Positions 52,139-61,991 of a DNA stretch of 64,000 bases are shown in pieces (position 1 is the first letter of the stretch; each line of letters begins with the position of its first letter). Made by a program: the position numbers and the translations under genes. The notes below the pieces were generated by a model that had not been told where the DNA came from, did no database searches, and saw only the letters and a list, made by a program, of their open reading frames with translations. Origin of the DNA: Streptomyces sp. TP-A0874 (GTDB lineage Bacteria > Actinomycetota > Actinomycetes > Streptomycetales > Streptomycetaceae); assembly GCF_001748085.1 (NCBI RefSeq), contig NZ_BBZK01000003.1, positions 558,001-622,000 on the forward strand, in the 5' to 3' direction.

Positions 52139-55100
52139 GTGGAACCGGTGCGCTACGGCATTCTCGGCACGACCCAGGCGCTTGGCGACGACGGCAGGCC
52201 GGTCGCCCTCGGCGGAGTACGGCTGCGGGCGCTGCTCGCGGCCCTGGCGCTCCACCCCGGTCGGTCCCGGACCAGCCAGGCGTTGATCGACGAGGTGTGG
52301 GCGGGGGAGCCCCCGGCCGACGCGGTCGGCGCCCTGCAGGCCCTCGTCGGCCGCCTCCGGCGAGCCCTCGGACACACCGCCGTACTCTCCTCGGCCGGCG
52401 GCTACCAGCTCTCGGCCACCCCCGAGGAGGTGGACCTCCACCGCTTCGAGCGGCTGGTCAGAGACGGCACGCAGGCGCTCGACTCCGGTGCCCCCGAGCG
52501 CGCCGCACCCCTCCTGGACGAGGCGCTGGCGCTCTGGCGCGGCCCGGCGCTGGCCGACCTGCCCGACCCGGCGGAACCCGCCTCCCGTGCCGCCGCCCGG
52601 CACTTCGAGGCGCGCCGCGCCCGCTTCGCCGCCGCGCTCGCCGTCGGCCGAGCAGCCGAGGTACTCCCCGAACTCACCGCGCTCTGCGCCGAACACCCGC
52701 TCGACGAACCACTCCAGACCCTCCGCCTGCGGGCGCTGCGCGACACCGGCCGGCACGCGGACGCCCTCGCGGCCTACGAGACGGTGCGCCGCGAGATCGC
52801 CGACCACCTCGGGGCGGACCCGAGCCTCGCCCTCCGCGCCCTCCACGCGGAACTGCTGGAGACCGAACCCGGCGGAGCAGGCCCGGCCGGGACCGCCACC
52901 CGATCCGGCACGACCGGCGGGACCGAGCGGAAGAGCCGGGGCAACCTGCCGGCCCGGCTGACCAGCTTCGTCGGACGCCGGAGCGAACTGAGCCAGCTGC
53001 GCGCCGACCTGTCCACGGCGCGGCTGGTGACCCTCACCGGACCCGGCGGCGCCGGCAAGACCAGGCTCGCCCAGGAGGCCGCCGCCCTGCTGGCGGACGA
53101 CCCGGACCGCTGGCCGGACGGCGTCTGGTTCGCCGAACTCGCTCCGGTGGCCGACGAGCACACCGTCCCCGAAGCGGTGCTCACCGCGCTCGGGGGGCGG
53201 GAGACCGTCATCCGGGGCACCGGCGACGGACTCCGCGCCGCGGGTGACCCGGCCGCCGGCGACCCCCTCAGCCGCCTGGTGGAGCACTGCGCCCGACGGC
53301 GGATGCTCGTCCTGCTCGACAACTGCGAACACGTGGTGGACGGCGCCGCGCGGGTCGTCAAGGAACTGCTGACCAGGTGCCCCGGCCTCACCGTCCTGGC
53401 CACCAGCCGGGAGCCGCTCACCGTGCCCGGGGAGGTCACCCATCCGGTGGGGCCGCTGCCCGACCCCACCGCGCTGCGGCTGCTCGCCGAGCGGGGAGCG
53501 GCCGCCCGCTCCGGGTTCCATCCCGACGACGACCCGCGGGCCTGCGCGGAGATCTGCCGCCGGCTCGACGGCCTGCCGCTGGCGATCGAACTCGCCGCCG
53601 CCCGGCTGCGGATGCTCTCGCCCCGGCAGATCGCGGCCCGGCTGGACGACCGCTTCCGACTGCTGACCAGCGGCAGCCGGAGCGAACCGGCCCGGCGCCA
53701 GACGCTGCGCGCCGTGGTCGACTGGTCCTGGGACCTGCTCGACGGGGAGGAGCGCGCCGTACTGCGCCGGCTGTCCGTCTTCGCCGGCAGCTGCGACCTC
53801 CCGGCGGCGGAAGCGGTCTGCGCCGACCCGCCGGCCGGGCCCGCGGTCCCGGCCTCCGCTCCCGTCGACCCCAGGGACATCGCCGCCCTGCTGGGCGCGC
53901 TGGTCGACAAGTCCCTGGTGGTCGCCGAACCCGACACCGAGGGGGACATGCGCTACCGCCTCCTGGAGACCGTCGGCGAGTACGCGGCCGAACGGCTGGA
54001 CGAAGCGGGGGAGCGCACGGCGACCGAGCGCCGGCACCTCGTCCACTTCCGGGAGCTGGCCCGGACCACCGATCCGTTGCTCCGGGGTCCCCGGCAGCAC
54101 GGCTGGCTGGACCGGCTGGAGCGGGAACACGACAACCTGCGGGCCGCTCTGCGCCGCGCCGTCGCCTCGGGCGACGAGCAGGAGGCGCTCTGCCTCGTCC
54201 TGTCGCTGAGTTGGTTCTGGCAGCTGCGGGACCACCGTGCCGACGCCCGAACCTGGTCCGCCGCCGCGATCGGGCTGGGCCCCGACCCGTTCGACCAGGG
54301 CCCCGCACCGCCACTGGAGCGGTCCTGCACCGACGCGCCACCTCCGATGCCCCCCGAGCAACTGGCGGAGGCGCGCCGAGGAGTACGGCTCGTCGCCCTC
54401 GTCAGCGACGAGGGCGGCATGGGCACGCTGAACTCTGCGGCGGCCAAGCGGCAGCTGCGGGCCATCGTCGACAGCTACCGGCCGGACCTGCCGCAGGTCT
54501 GCCGACTGCCCGGGCTGCTCTGGTTCTTCGCCGTGGTGCTGAGTGGTGACTCCGAGCGGCTGGGTGAGGACCTGGAGGAGGCGCTGCGCACCTGCCGGCG
54601 GCTGGGCTACGAGTGGGCGAGCGGCTTCCTCCTCCAGATGCGCTCCCGGATGACGCAGATCTCCCGGGGCGGGGCGAGTCAGGCGGTTTCGGACGCCGAC
54701 CGGAGCTTCGCCGTCTTCCGGCGGCTGGGGGACGCCTGGGGCATGGCCGAGGCGCTCTCCTGCCGGGGCGAGGCGCGGGAGTGGCGGGGGGAGTACGAGG
54801 CCGCGGCGGAGGACTACCGCGCCGCCTGGCGGGCGGCCGAGGAGATCGGCGCCCTGGGCCAACTCCCGGAGATGAAGGCCCGGCTGGCCGGGGTGCTCCT
54901 GGAGTGCGGCAGCGGCGAGGAAGCCGAGGCCATGCTCCGCGAGGCCGTCTCCGAGGGCGAACGCCTCGGAGATGTCGCACAGTTCGCAGCCCGCCTGCAC
55001 CTCGCCACCTGGCTCGGCCGGACCGGGCGCTCAGCGGAGGCCCGCGAGCAGCTCGGACTCCTGCTGGGGGAGATCGGCAGCGAGGTGCCCGAGCTGTTCC

Positions 55101-55489
55101 AGGGACTGGTGGAGGGGCTGCTCGGCTGGCTCGACGTGCTCGACCGGCGGCCCGCCGACGGGCTGGCACGGGTGCGCCGGGCGCTGCGGAAGACCCGGGG
55201 CCGGTTGGCGGAGATCGTGATGCCCGCCCTGCCAGCCAGCCAACTGCTCTACGCGGCCCGGGCGTTCGCCGCGCTCGGCACGGAGGAGGACGCCCGGTCG
55301 GCGGCCCGGCTGCTCGGGGCGTACGACGCTCTGCTGGTGCCCGGCTACCACGCCCCGGCCCAGGAGCGGGAGAACCGTCGACAGGCCGAGGCAGACGCCC
55401 GAGCGGTGCTGCCCGCGGCGGCGGGCTACGCCCAGGCCCACGCGGCGGGCGCCCGGCTCTCCCTGGCGGAGGCCGTCGCCCTCGTGTGA
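52139..55489 (+). CDS. AfsR/SARP-family regulator with NB-ARC and TPR domains
   Basis: A 1116-residue transcription activator. Residues 1-95 form the OmpR-like winged-helix SARP domain (VRYGILGTTQALGDDG, LRALLAALALHPGR, LIDEVWAGEPPADAVGALQ), 98-240 the bacterial transcriptional-activation domain (LHRFERLVRDG, FEARRARFAAAL), 275-620 an NB-ARC STAND ATPase (Walker A GPGGAGKT near residue 302, Walker B LVLLDNCEHV near 389, LDGLPLAIELAAARLR), and the rest TPR-like helices. It resembles AfsR/EmbR-type regulators of secondary metabolism. GTG 52139 is the start. It converges on the ABC exporter genes, a possible target. No biosynthetic core gene is visible nearby. Confidence 0.93.
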   Translation: MEPVRYGILGTTQALGDDGRPVALGGVRLRALLAALALHPGRSRTSQALIDEVWAGEPPADAVGALQALVGRLRRALGHTAVLSSAGGYQLSATPEEVDLHRFERLVRDGTQALDSGAPERAAPLLDEALALWRGPALADLPDPAEPASRAAARHFEARRARFAAALAVGRAAEVLPELTALCAEHPLDEPLQTLRLRALRDTGRHADALAAYETVRREIADHLGADPSLALRALHAELLETEPGGAGPAGTATRSGTTGGTERKSRGNLPARLTSFVGRRSELSQLRADLSTARLVTLTGPGGAGKTRLAQEAAALLADDPDRWPDGVWFAELAPVADEHTVPEAVLTALGGRETVIRGTGDGLRAAGDPAAGDPLSRLVEHCARRRMLVLLDNCEHVVDGAARVVKELLTRCPGLTVLATSREPLTVPGEVTHPVGPLPDPTALRLLAERGAAARSGFHPDDDPRACAEICRRLDGLPLAIELAAARLRMLSPRQIAARLDDRFRLLTSGSRSEPARRQTLRAVVDWSWDLLDGEERAVLRRLSVFAGSCDLPAAEAVCADPPAGPAVPASAPVDPRDIAALLGALVDKSLVVAEPDTEGDMRYRLLETVGEYAAERLDEAGERTATERRHLVHFRELARTTDPLLRGPRQHGWLDRLEREHDNLRAALRRAVASGDEQEALCLVLSLSWFWQLRDHRADARTWSAAAIGLGPDPFDQGPAPPLERSCTDAPPPMPPEQLAEARRGVRLVALVSDEGGMGTLNSAAAKRQLRAIVDSYRPDLPQVCRLPGLLWFFAVVLSGDSERLGEDLEEALRTCRRLGYEWASGFLLQMRSRMTQISRGGASQAVSDADRSFAVFRRLGDAWGMAEALSCRGEAREWRGEYEAAAEDYRAAWRAAEEIGALGQLPEMKARLAGVLLECGSGEEAEAMLREAVSEGERLGDVAQFAARLHLATWLGRTGRSAEAREQLGLLLGEIGSEVPELFQGLVEGLLGWLDVLDRRPADGLARVRRALRKTRGRLAEIVMPALPASQLLYAARAFAALGTEEDARSAARLLGAYDALLVPGYHAPAQERENRRQAEADARAVLPAAAGYAQAHAAGARLSLAEAVALV

Positions 55490-55493
55490 GCCC

Positions 55494-55558
55494 CGCGGCG
55501 GCCCGGCCCCGGTCATCCTCGGCTACTCGCGGAGAATCCGGGACCGGGGTCCGCCGCG
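55494..55558. terminator. Long GC-rich hairpin between convergent genes
   Basis: CGCGGCGG with CCCCGGTC on the left can pair with GACCGGGG and CCGCCGCG on the right, giving an interrupted stem between the regulator and the ABC permease gene. Imperfect, so moderate confidence. Confidence 0.55.
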
Positions 55559-55570
55559 TGCCGGCGATCC

Positions 55571-56392
55571 TCAGGTCTTCCTGCGGAACTGCGCCACCGC
55601 GATCGGCGCCGTGACGGCGGTGATGCCCACCGCCCAGGCGACGGTGATCAGCGCCGGGTGGGCCACCGGACCGCCGTTGATCAGCCCGCGGGCGGCGTCG
55701 GCGAGCGTCGACAGCGGATTGACCTTGGTGAACGCCTCCAGCCAGCCGGGCATGGTGCTCGGCATGGCGAAGATCGAGCTGCCGAACTGCAAGGGCATCA
55801 GCACCAGCATGGCGGTGCCCTGCACGGCCTGCGCCGACTTCAGCGACAGCCCCAGCAGGATGAATATCCACATCAGCGAGGCACCGAAGAACAGCGAGAG
55901 GACCACCGCGGCGAGCAGGTCCACGACGGAGGTCCGGATGGTCAGCCCCAGCAGGAAGCCCATCGTCAGCAGGATGGTGGTGGACACCAGCATCCGGCCG
56001 ATCTCCACCACGATCTTCGCGATCAGCACCGAGGAACGGGCGATCGGCAGGGTGCGGAAGCGGTCCATCACACCGGTCTTGAAGTCCGTGTTGATGCCCG
56101 TGCCCACCGACATGGCGATGTTCATGCCCATCATCGCCATCAGGCCGGGCACCACGTAGTTGACGTACTCGTCCCGGCTGCCGGCGACGGCTCCCCCGAA
56201 GACGTACACGAACAGCAGGGTGAAGACGATCGGCATCAGCAGGGCGTCGAACATCGATTCAGGGTCCTGCTTGATCTGCAGCAGATTGCGCCGGACCAGC
56301 GCGCCGATGTGCCGGAGATTGGCCCGCAGCCCGATCCGCCCCTCGGCGGACGGCGCCTTCGCGGCGGGCGTGGTGACGGTCGCCGCGGTCAT
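55571..56392 (-). CDS. ABC-2 type permease of a drug exporter (DrrB-like)
   Basis: A 273-residue ABC-2 permease with six membrane spans (LLMPIVFTLLFVYVFGG, YVVPGLMAMMGMNIAMSVG, LVSTTILLTMGFLLGL, LLAAVVLSLFFGASLMWIFI and others). The phrases FKTGVMDRFRTLPIARSSVL and NPLSTLADAARGLINGGPV are marks of the daunorubicin-resistance DrrB family. The ATG at 56392 overlaps the ATPase stop (ATGA), so both halves are made together. The exported molecule is unknown; resistance or lipid export is possible. Confidence 0.92.
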   Translation of the reverse strand: MTAATVTTPAAKAPSAEGRIGLRANLRHIGALVRRNLLQIKQDPESMFDALLMPIVFTLLFVYVFGGAVAGSRDEYVNYVVPGLMAMMGMNIAMSVGTGINTDFKTGVMDRFRTLPIARSSVLIAKIVVEIGRMLVSTTILLTMGFLLGLTIRTSVVDLLAAVVLSLFFGASLMWIFILLGLSLKSAQAVQGTAMLVLMPLQFGSSIFAMPSTMPGWLEAFTKVNPLSTLADAARGLINGGPVAHPALITVAWAVGITAVTAPIAVAQFRRKT

Positions 56393-57441
56393 GCGGGCAC
56401 CTCCTGGTGGTGGTCGTCCTCGGCGCGGCGGGCGTTCTCCGGGGCGTCCCCGGGGGCCGGACCGTCCGCCTGCGGTGTGGAGGCCTTCTGGCCGGTGATC
56501 GCCAGGAAGACCTCGTCGAGACTGGGCAGATGGGTGCCGATTCCGGCGACCGGGAAACCACGCGCACCCAGCACCCCGATCACCGCCGTCAGTTGTTCGT
56601 CGCTGCTGATCGGCACGTTCAGCAGCCCCTCGGACGCGTCGATGACCGTGTCGCTGCTGCCCCGGGGACCGGCCTCCGCCAGCGCCCGGGCCATGTGCCG
56701 CAGTGCGCCGGGGTCCGCCGGGCGGATCTGCAGGGTGCGGCCTCCGACCTTCGCCTTCAGCTCCTCGATCCCGCCGCCCGCGATGACCCGCCCCCGGTCG
56801 ATGACGGCGAGTTCGTCCGCGAGCTGTTCGGCCTCCTCCATGTACTGGGTGGTGAGCAGGACGGTGACCCCCTCGTCGACCATCCCGCGGACCTCCCCCC
56901 ACACCTCGTTGCGGGTGCGCGGGTCCAGCCCGGTGGTCGGCTCGTCCAGATAGAGCACGGCGGGTCGGCCGATCATGCTGGCGGCCAGGTCGAGCCGGCG
57001 CCGCATACCGCCCGAGTACTGCTGGGCCGGGCGCTTGGCGGCCTCGGTGAGCGAGAAGCGCTCCAGCAGTTCGTCGGCGCGGGCCCGGGAGACGGTCCGG
57101 GACAGGTCGAGCAGCCGGCCGATCATGTAGAGGTTCTCCCGGCCGGAGAGCTTCTCGTCCACCGAGGCGTACTGGCCGGTCAGTCCGATGACCCGGCGCA
57201 GCTGCCGCGGCTGCCGCACGACGTCGTAGCCGGCGACCACCGCCGTGCCCGCGTCCGGACGGAGGAGGGTCGAGAGTATCCGTACCAGCGTGGTCTTGCC
57301 CGCGCCGTTCGGACCGAGGACGCCGAGGACGGTGCCCTCGCGGACATCGAGGTCGACGCCGTCGAGGGCTCTGGTCTCGCCGAAGTTTTTGACCAGCCCC
57401 CGTACTTCCACTGCGTGACTTTCTCGGTACAAGCGATTCAT
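56389..57441 (-). CDS. ABC transporter ATPase (DrrA-like)
   Basis: A 350-residue ATPase. It has Walker A GPNGAGKTT near residue 43, Q-loop GLTGQYASVDEKL, signature YSGGMRRRLDLAASM, Walker B VLYLDEPTTGLD and H-loop LLTTQYMEEAE. The typical DrrA C-terminal region follows (GRTLQIRPAD, GIGTHLPSLDEVFLAITGQK), with an acidic/His-rich end. ATG 57441 gives the natural start MNRLYRESHAVEVRGL. It forms an exporter with the overlapping permease gene. About 200 bases without a gene separate it from panB. Confidence 0.93.
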   Translation of the reverse strand: MNRLYRESHAVEVRGLVKNFGETRALDGVDLDVREGTVLGVLGPNGAGKTTLVRILSTLLRPDAGTAVVAGYDVVRQPRQLRRVIGLTGQYASVDEKLSGRENLYMIGRLLDLSRTVSRARADELLERFSLTEAAKRPAQQYSGGMRRRLDLAASMIGRPAVLYLDEPTTGLDPRTRNEVWGEVRGMVDEGVTVLLTTQYMEEAEQLADELAVIDRGRVIAGGGIEELKAKVGGRTLQIRPADPGALRHMARALAEAGPRGSSDTVIDASEGLLNVPISSDEQLTAVIGVLGARGFPVAGIGTHLPSLDEVFLAITGQKASTPQADGPAPGDAPENARRAEDDHHQEVPA

Positions 57442-57637
57442 ACCGAACAGCGTGGCAGGCCGGACTGACAGGCCGCCGACATCGCACCGACGGCCGGCCG
57501 GGGCAGCGGCCGGGTCTCCCCGGACGGTCCCGTGAGAACCCCGGAAGCGGGTGTGCGCCCGCCCGACGCAGCCGGGCGGGCGCACACCGATCGAGGACCG
57601 CCGCTTCCATCGGGCAAGGTCAGCGGTGAACGGGCGG

Positions 57638-58537
57638 TCAGTGGAAACTGTGCTCCTCGGCGGGGTAGGCGCCGCCGACCACGTCCTCCGCGAAGGCCTT
57701 GGCCGCCCCGCCCAGCACCTGCCGGAGGTCCGCGTACTGCTTGACGAAGCGCGGCAGTCGGCCCGAGGTCATCCCGGCCATGTCGGTCCACACCAGCACC
57801 TGGGCGTCGCAGTCGGGGCCGGCGCCGATGCCCACGGTCGGGATGGCCAGGTCACCGGTGACCCGGGCGGCCAGCTCGGCCGGGACCAGCTCCAGCACCA
57901 CGGCGAACGCTCCCGCCTCCTGCACCGCCTTGGCGTCGCGGAGCAGCTGCTCCGCCGCCTCCTCGCCGCGTCCCTGCACCGGATAGCCGCCGTAGGCGTT
58001 GACCGACTGCGGGGTCAGCCCGATGTGCGCCATCACCGGGATACCGGACTCGACCAACCGCTCGACCTGCTCGGCGGAACGTTCGCCGCCCTCCAGCTTG
58101 ATCGCCCCCACGCCGGCCTCCTTGACCAGCCGGGTGGCGCTCCGCAGCGCCTGGACGGAGCCCTCCTGGAAGGAGCCGAAGGGCAGGTCCGCGACGATCA
58201 GCGCCCGCTTGGTGCCGCGCACCACGGCGGCGGCCAGCATCGTCATCTCGTCGAGCGTCACCGGAACGGTCGACTCGTACCCGAGGTGGCAGTTGCCCAT
58301 TGAGTCTCCGACCAGCATCACCGGGATGCCCGACTCGTCGAAGACGGAGGCGGTCATCGCGTCGTAGGCGGTGAGCATGGGCCACTTCTCGCCGCGGCGC
58401 TTGGCCGCGGCGATGTCGCGGACGGTCACCCGCCGGGTGCTCGTACCGCCGTACAGAGCGGTACCGCCCTTAGCTGCGCCGGCCTCCTTCGGCGCACCGC
58501 CGGCGGGGGAGGACGGAGTCGACTGGACGTGCGTCAT
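57638..58537 (-). CDS. panB: 3-methyl-2-oxobutanoate hydroxymethyltransferase
   Basis: A 299-residue PanB that makes ketopantoate from 2-oxoisovalerate and methylene-tetrahydrofolate, the first step of pantothenate and CoA synthesis. The TIM-barrel core has MLTAYDAMTASVFDESG, the Mg-binding Asp in VMLVGDSMGNCHLGY, VVRGTKRALIVADLPFGSF, KLEGGERSAEQV, AHIGLTPQSVNAYGGY and PTVGIGAGPDCDAQVLV. A 45-residue Ala/Gly-rich N-terminal extension precedes it. ATG 58537 has AGGGAG upstream. No panC or panD is adjacent. Confidence 0.96.
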   Translation of the reverse strand: MTHVQSTPSSPAGGAPKEAGAAKGGTALYGGTSTRRVTVRDIAAAKRRGEKWPMLTAYDAMTASVFDESGIPVMLVGDSMGNCHLGYESTVPVTLDEMTMLAAAVVRGTKRALIVADLPFGSFQEGSVQALRSATRLVKEAGVGAIKLEGGERSAEQVERLVESGIPVMAHIGLTPQSVNAYGGYPVQGRGEEAAEQLLRDAKAVQEAGAFAVVLELVPAELAARVTGDLAIPTVGIGAGPDCDAQVLVWTDMAGMTSGRLPRFVKQYADLRQVLGGAAKAFAEDVVGGAYPAEEHSFH

Positions 58538-58956
58538 GGCAAAACTCCCTGTGTCATCTCGAGGCACCCTCACGGCGTCCCCGGATCGGTTCCATGGTCG
58601 CATCCGGGGGCCGGAGCGGGAAGGGTCACCCGGCATCCCGCGCTGCGGATCGGCCCCGCCGGTGCGGCCGGTCGGGAACTGGCCGAGCCGCACGGCTCGT
58701 CCTGGTAGGCGAGTGATCACCTGGCCGGCCGGGAGGCCCCGGTGATCCCCTATGGTGTTCCGTTCGGATCTCCAGGCGACGGGCAGCGGGGCCGCCGGCG
58801 GGTTCCGAGGAACTCGCGACGCCCCGGGCACGGAGCCGTCGGGAGCCCTCGGCAGCGCCGCCGCGCGAGGCGAGGCCCGCGGCGCCGCGAGGATCCGGGC
58901 GGCACACCCTAGTGTGCGAGTCGGTGGGCATCGGTCGGAGCAGCGAGGACAGGCAC
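58538..58956. other. Divergent intergenic region
   Basis: About 420 bases between panB and the endonuclease/exonuclease/phosphatase gene. CACAC and GTGTG (58903-58916) form a small inverted repeat around CCTA, 40 bases before the latter's start, and could be an operator or -10 region (TAGTGT). No coding sequence is convincing on either strand. Confidence 0.4.
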
Positions 58957-60045
58957 ATGGCGCAGGCGGAGATGACCGGTGGACGCGATGGTGAGCCGGC
59001 CCCTCCGGTGGCGGGCGTGGGCGTCCGGGAGGCGCCGGTCAGGTGGCAGCGCCTCGGGCTGTTCCGGCGCGGTTCCGCAGCGGGCGGCCCCCGGCCGGGC
59101 TCCTCGCCGGGTGCGGGGGTGTGGCGCCGCGGCGCGTTCCTCTCGCTCTTCGCCCTGGCGCTGTTGCTGCTGCTGGTCTTCCACGCGAGCGTCCCCAACC
59201 GGGTCGGGAACCTCGGCAGTCTGCTGGAGACGTTCCTGCCCTGGCTGGGCCTGGCCGTCCCGCTCCTGTTCCTGCTGGCCCTGGTGCGCCGGTCGGCGAC
59301 CGCGCTGATCGCGGTGGTGCTGCCGGCCGTGGCGTGGGTGAACCTCTTCGGCGGCCTGCTGGTCGACAAGTCCGCCGCGGCGGCGGACGGCAGCCGGCTG
59401 ACCCTGGCCAGCCACAACGTCAACGCCGAGAACCCGGACCCGGCCGCCACCGCCCGCGACATCGCCGCCTCCGGAGCCGACGTGGTGGCGCTGGTGGAGC
59501 TCACCGAGTCCGCGGCGCCGACGTACCAGCGGACGTTGGGGGAGACCTACCGTTACCACTCGATGCAGGGCACGGTCGGGCTGTGGAGCAAGTACCCGCT
59601 CAGCGACAGCCGGCGGGTCGACACCGGGATGGGCTGGGCCAGGGCGCTGCGCGGCACGGTCGACACCCCGCACGGCCGGGTCGCCGTGTACGTCGCCCAT
59701 CTGCCCTCGGTCCGGGTCAGGATCGAGGCCGGCTTCACCGCGGAGCGGCGGGACAACAGCGCCGAGGCACTGGGGCTGGCGATCCGGGAGGAGCCGCTGA
59801 AGCGGGTGGTGCTGCTGGGGGACCTGAACGGCACCATGAACGACCGCGCGCTGGCCCCGGTCACCTCGCAGATGCGCTCCACTCAGGGGGCGGCCGGTGA
59901 CGGCTTCGGGTTCAGCTGGCCCGCCTCCTTCCCGATGACCAGGATCGACCAGATCATGGTGCGGGGGCTGGAACCGGTGTCGTCGTGGACGCTGGAGCGG
60001 ACCGGCAGCGACCACCTGCCGGTCGCCGCGTCGGTGACCTTCTGA
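58957..60045 (+). CDS. Membrane-bound endonuclease/exonuclease/phosphatase-family protein
   Basis: A 362-residue protein with a 60-residue hydrophilic lead, three membrane spans (about 62-145: FLSLFALALLLLLVF, FLPWLGLAVPLLFLLALV, ALIAVVLPAVAWVNLFG) and an extracytoplasmic EEP phosphoesterase domain (about 160-360). Its active-site motifs are LASHNVNAEN, DVVALVELT (catalytic Glu), VVLLGDLNGTMND, FSWPASFPMTRIDQIM and GSDHLPVAA. Substrates of such anchored enzymes may be nucleic acids, phospholipids or other phosphoesters. ATG 58957 has GAGGAC upstream. It converges on nadE with 10 bases between. Confidence 0.9.
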   Translation: MAQAEMTGGRDGEPAPPVAGVGVREAPVRWQRLGLFRRGSAAGGPRPGSSPGAGVWRRGAFLSLFALALLLLLVFHASVPNRVGNLGSLLETFLPWLGLAVPLLFLLALVRRSATALIAVVLPAVAWVNLFGGLLVDKSAAAADGSRLTLASHNVNAENPDPAATARDIAASGADVVALVELTESAAPTYQRTLGETYRYHSMQGTVGLWSKYPLSDSRRVDTGMGWARALRGTVDTPHGRVAVYVAHLPSVRVRIEAGFTAERRDNSAEALGLAIREEPLKRVVLLGDLNGTMNDRALAPVTSQMRSTQGAAGDGFGFSWPASFPMTRIDQIMVRGLEPVSSWTLERTGSDHLPVAASVTF

Positions 60046-60055
60046 CGGCGGTCCG

Positions 60056-61804
60056 TCAGTTCGGTTCCCGCCACCGGTTGGTGATGGGCAGCCGCCGGTC
60101 CTTGCCGAAGCCCTTCGCGGAGATCTTGGTGCCCGGCGGATACTGCCGGCGCTTGTACTCGGCGGCGTCCACCATCCGCAGCACCCGGGTCACCAGCTCG
60201 GCGTCGAAGCCCGCCGCGATGATCTCGGCATGGCCCTGGTCCCGGTCCACGTACCGCTCCAGGATGCGGTCGAGGACGTCGTAGTCCGGCAGCGAGTCGG
60301 TGTCGACCTGACCGGGCCGCAGCTCCGCGCTGGGCGGCTTGGTGATCGAGTTCTCCGGGATGGGCGGGGTCTGGCCGCGCTCCAGGGCGGACGCGTTCCG
60401 CCACTCGGCGAGCCGGAAGACGGTGGTCTTGTAGACGTCCTTGATCGGGCCGAAGGCGCCGACCGAGTCGCCGTAGAGGGTGGAGTAGCCGCAGGCCAGC
60501 TCGGACTTGTTGCCCGGGGCGAGCACGATGTGGCCCTCCTGGTTGGAGAGCGCCATCAGGGTGGTGCCGCGGATCCGGGACTGCAGGTTCTCCTCGGCCA
60601 GCCCGGAGAGCTCAAGGCCCGCCATGTAGGCGTCGAACATGGGCCCGATCGGGACGGTGCGGAAGTTCAGCCCGGTCCGCCGAGCCAGTTCCGCCGCGTC
60701 GGTCTCCGAGTGCTCCGAGGAGTAGCGCGAGGGCATCGCCACGGCGTACACGTTCTGAGCCCCGAGCGCGTCGCAGGCGATCGCCGCCACCAGGGCCGAG
60801 TCGATGCCGCCGGAGAGGCCGAGGAGCACGCTGCCGAAACCGTTCTTCGCCGCGTACGCCCGCAGCCCCACCACCAGCGCCGAGTACACCTCCTCGTCCT
60901 CCGAGAGCCGGTCGGCGTGGCCGCCGGTCAGCTCGGCGGGGTACGGCGGCAGCGGATCGGCGGAGAGGACCGCGTGGTCGACCCGGAGACCGTCGCCGAC
61001 CGGGCCGGTCGGTGGGGCGCCGGCCGCCGGCAGCTCCAGATCGATCAGCACGCACCCCTCCGAGAACTGCGGGGCGCGCACCAGCACCTCCCCCTCGGCG
61101 TCGACGACCAGCGAGTCGCCGTCGAAGACCAGCTCGTCCTGACCACCGATCATGGCGAGGTAGGCGGTGGTGCAACCGGCCTCCCGGGCCCGTCTGCGCA
61201 CCAGCTCCAGGCGGGTGTCCTCCTTCTTCCGCTCGTACGGCGAGGCATTGACGGACAGCAGCAGGCCCGCCCCGGCGGCACGCGCCGCCGGCACCCGGCC
61301 GCCCTCCTGCCACAGGTCCTCGCAGACGGCCAGCGCCACGTCGACGCCCCGCACCCGGACGACCGGCAGGGTGTCGCCCGGCACGAAGTACCGGTACTCG
61401 TCGAAGACCCCGTAGTTGGGCAGGTGGTGCTTGGCGAAGCGCAGCACGACCGCACCGCGGTGCAGCACGGCGGCGGAGTTGCTGGGCGCCCCGGCGGGCT
61501 GCCCGTAGTGGTGTGCCCGCTCGCTGCGGTCCAGGTAGCCGACGACCACCGGCACCTCGCCCAGCCCCTCCTCCGCCAACCGGGAGGCCAGCTCGGTCAG
61601 GGCCCGGCGGGAGGCGGCCACGAAGGAGGAGCGCAGCGCCAGGTCCTCGACGGGGTAGCCGGTCAGCGCCATCTCCGGGAAGGCGGCGAGATGCGCCCCC
61701 TGCTCGGCCGAGTGCCGGGTCCACTGGACGATCGTCTCGGTGTTTCCGGTCAGGTCGCCGACGGTGCTGTCGATCTGGTTCAGGGCGAGACGTAGTTGAG
61801 GCAC
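60056..61804 (-). CDS. nadE: Glutamine-dependent NAD+ synthetase
   Basis: A 582-residue enzyme that makes NAD from nicotinate adenine dinucleotide, ATP and glutamine. The N-terminal nitrilase-fold glutaminase carries the catalytic triad: Glu44 in AFPEMALTGYP, Lys125 in RFAKHHLPNYGVFDE and Cys161 in VALAVCEDLW. The C-terminal synthetase has the pyrophosphatase loop LLGLSGGIDSALVAAIA and MPSRYSSEHSETDA, then NLQSRIRGTTLMALSN. The length fits the bacterial single-chain type. GTG 61804 is the start. It is divergent from glnA2, linking two glutamine-using steps only by position. Confidence 0.97.
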   Translation of the reverse strand: MPQLRLALNQIDSTVGDLTGNTETIVQWTRHSAEQGAHLAAFPEMALTGYPVEDLALRSSFVAASRRALTELASRLAEEGLGEVPVVVGYLDRSERAHHYGQPAGAPSNSAAVLHRGAVVLRFAKHHLPNYGVFDEYRYFVPGDTLPVVRVRGVDVALAVCEDLWQEGGRVPAARAAGAGLLLSVNASPYERKKEDTRLELVRRRAREAGCTTAYLAMIGGQDELVFDGDSLVVDAEGEVLVRAPQFSEGCVLIDLELPAAGAPPTGPVGDGLRVDHAVLSADPLPPYPAELTGGHADRLSEDEEVYSALVVGLRAYAAKNGFGSVLLGLSGGIDSALVAAIACDALGAQNVYAVAMPSRYSSEHSETDAAELARRTGLNFRTVPIGPMFDAYMAGLELSGLAEENLQSRIRGTTLMALSNQEGHIVLAPGNKSELACGYSTLYGDSVGAFGPIKDVYKTTVFRLAEWRNASALERGQTPPIPENSITKPPSAELRPGQVDTDSLPDYDVLDRILERYVDRDQGHAEIIAAGFDAELVTRVLRMVDAAEYKRRQYPPGTKISAKGFGKDRRLPITNRWREPN

Positions 61805-61991
61805 GCCCCTCAGCGTAGGCGAGCGGGTGTCGGGGGGAGCGGCCGGTCACCCTCCGCGGCGGTGCGGGGAGCGCCCGGACTCGCGGGGCCCTGGTGGTGG
61901 GTCATGATGGGCGCGGAGCCGGGCCGCGGCCGGCGGTCCGGTGCGCGGGGACGGTGATGCGTCGGGAAAGAGCAGAGGTGAGACTGTGCCC

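Noticed and set aside
51938..55000. A 1020-residue minus-strand frame opposite the AfsR-like gene
   Set aside because: Low-complexity Gly/Gln/Arg-rich translation with no motif; the plus-strand gene has clear SARP, NB-ARC and TPR domains.
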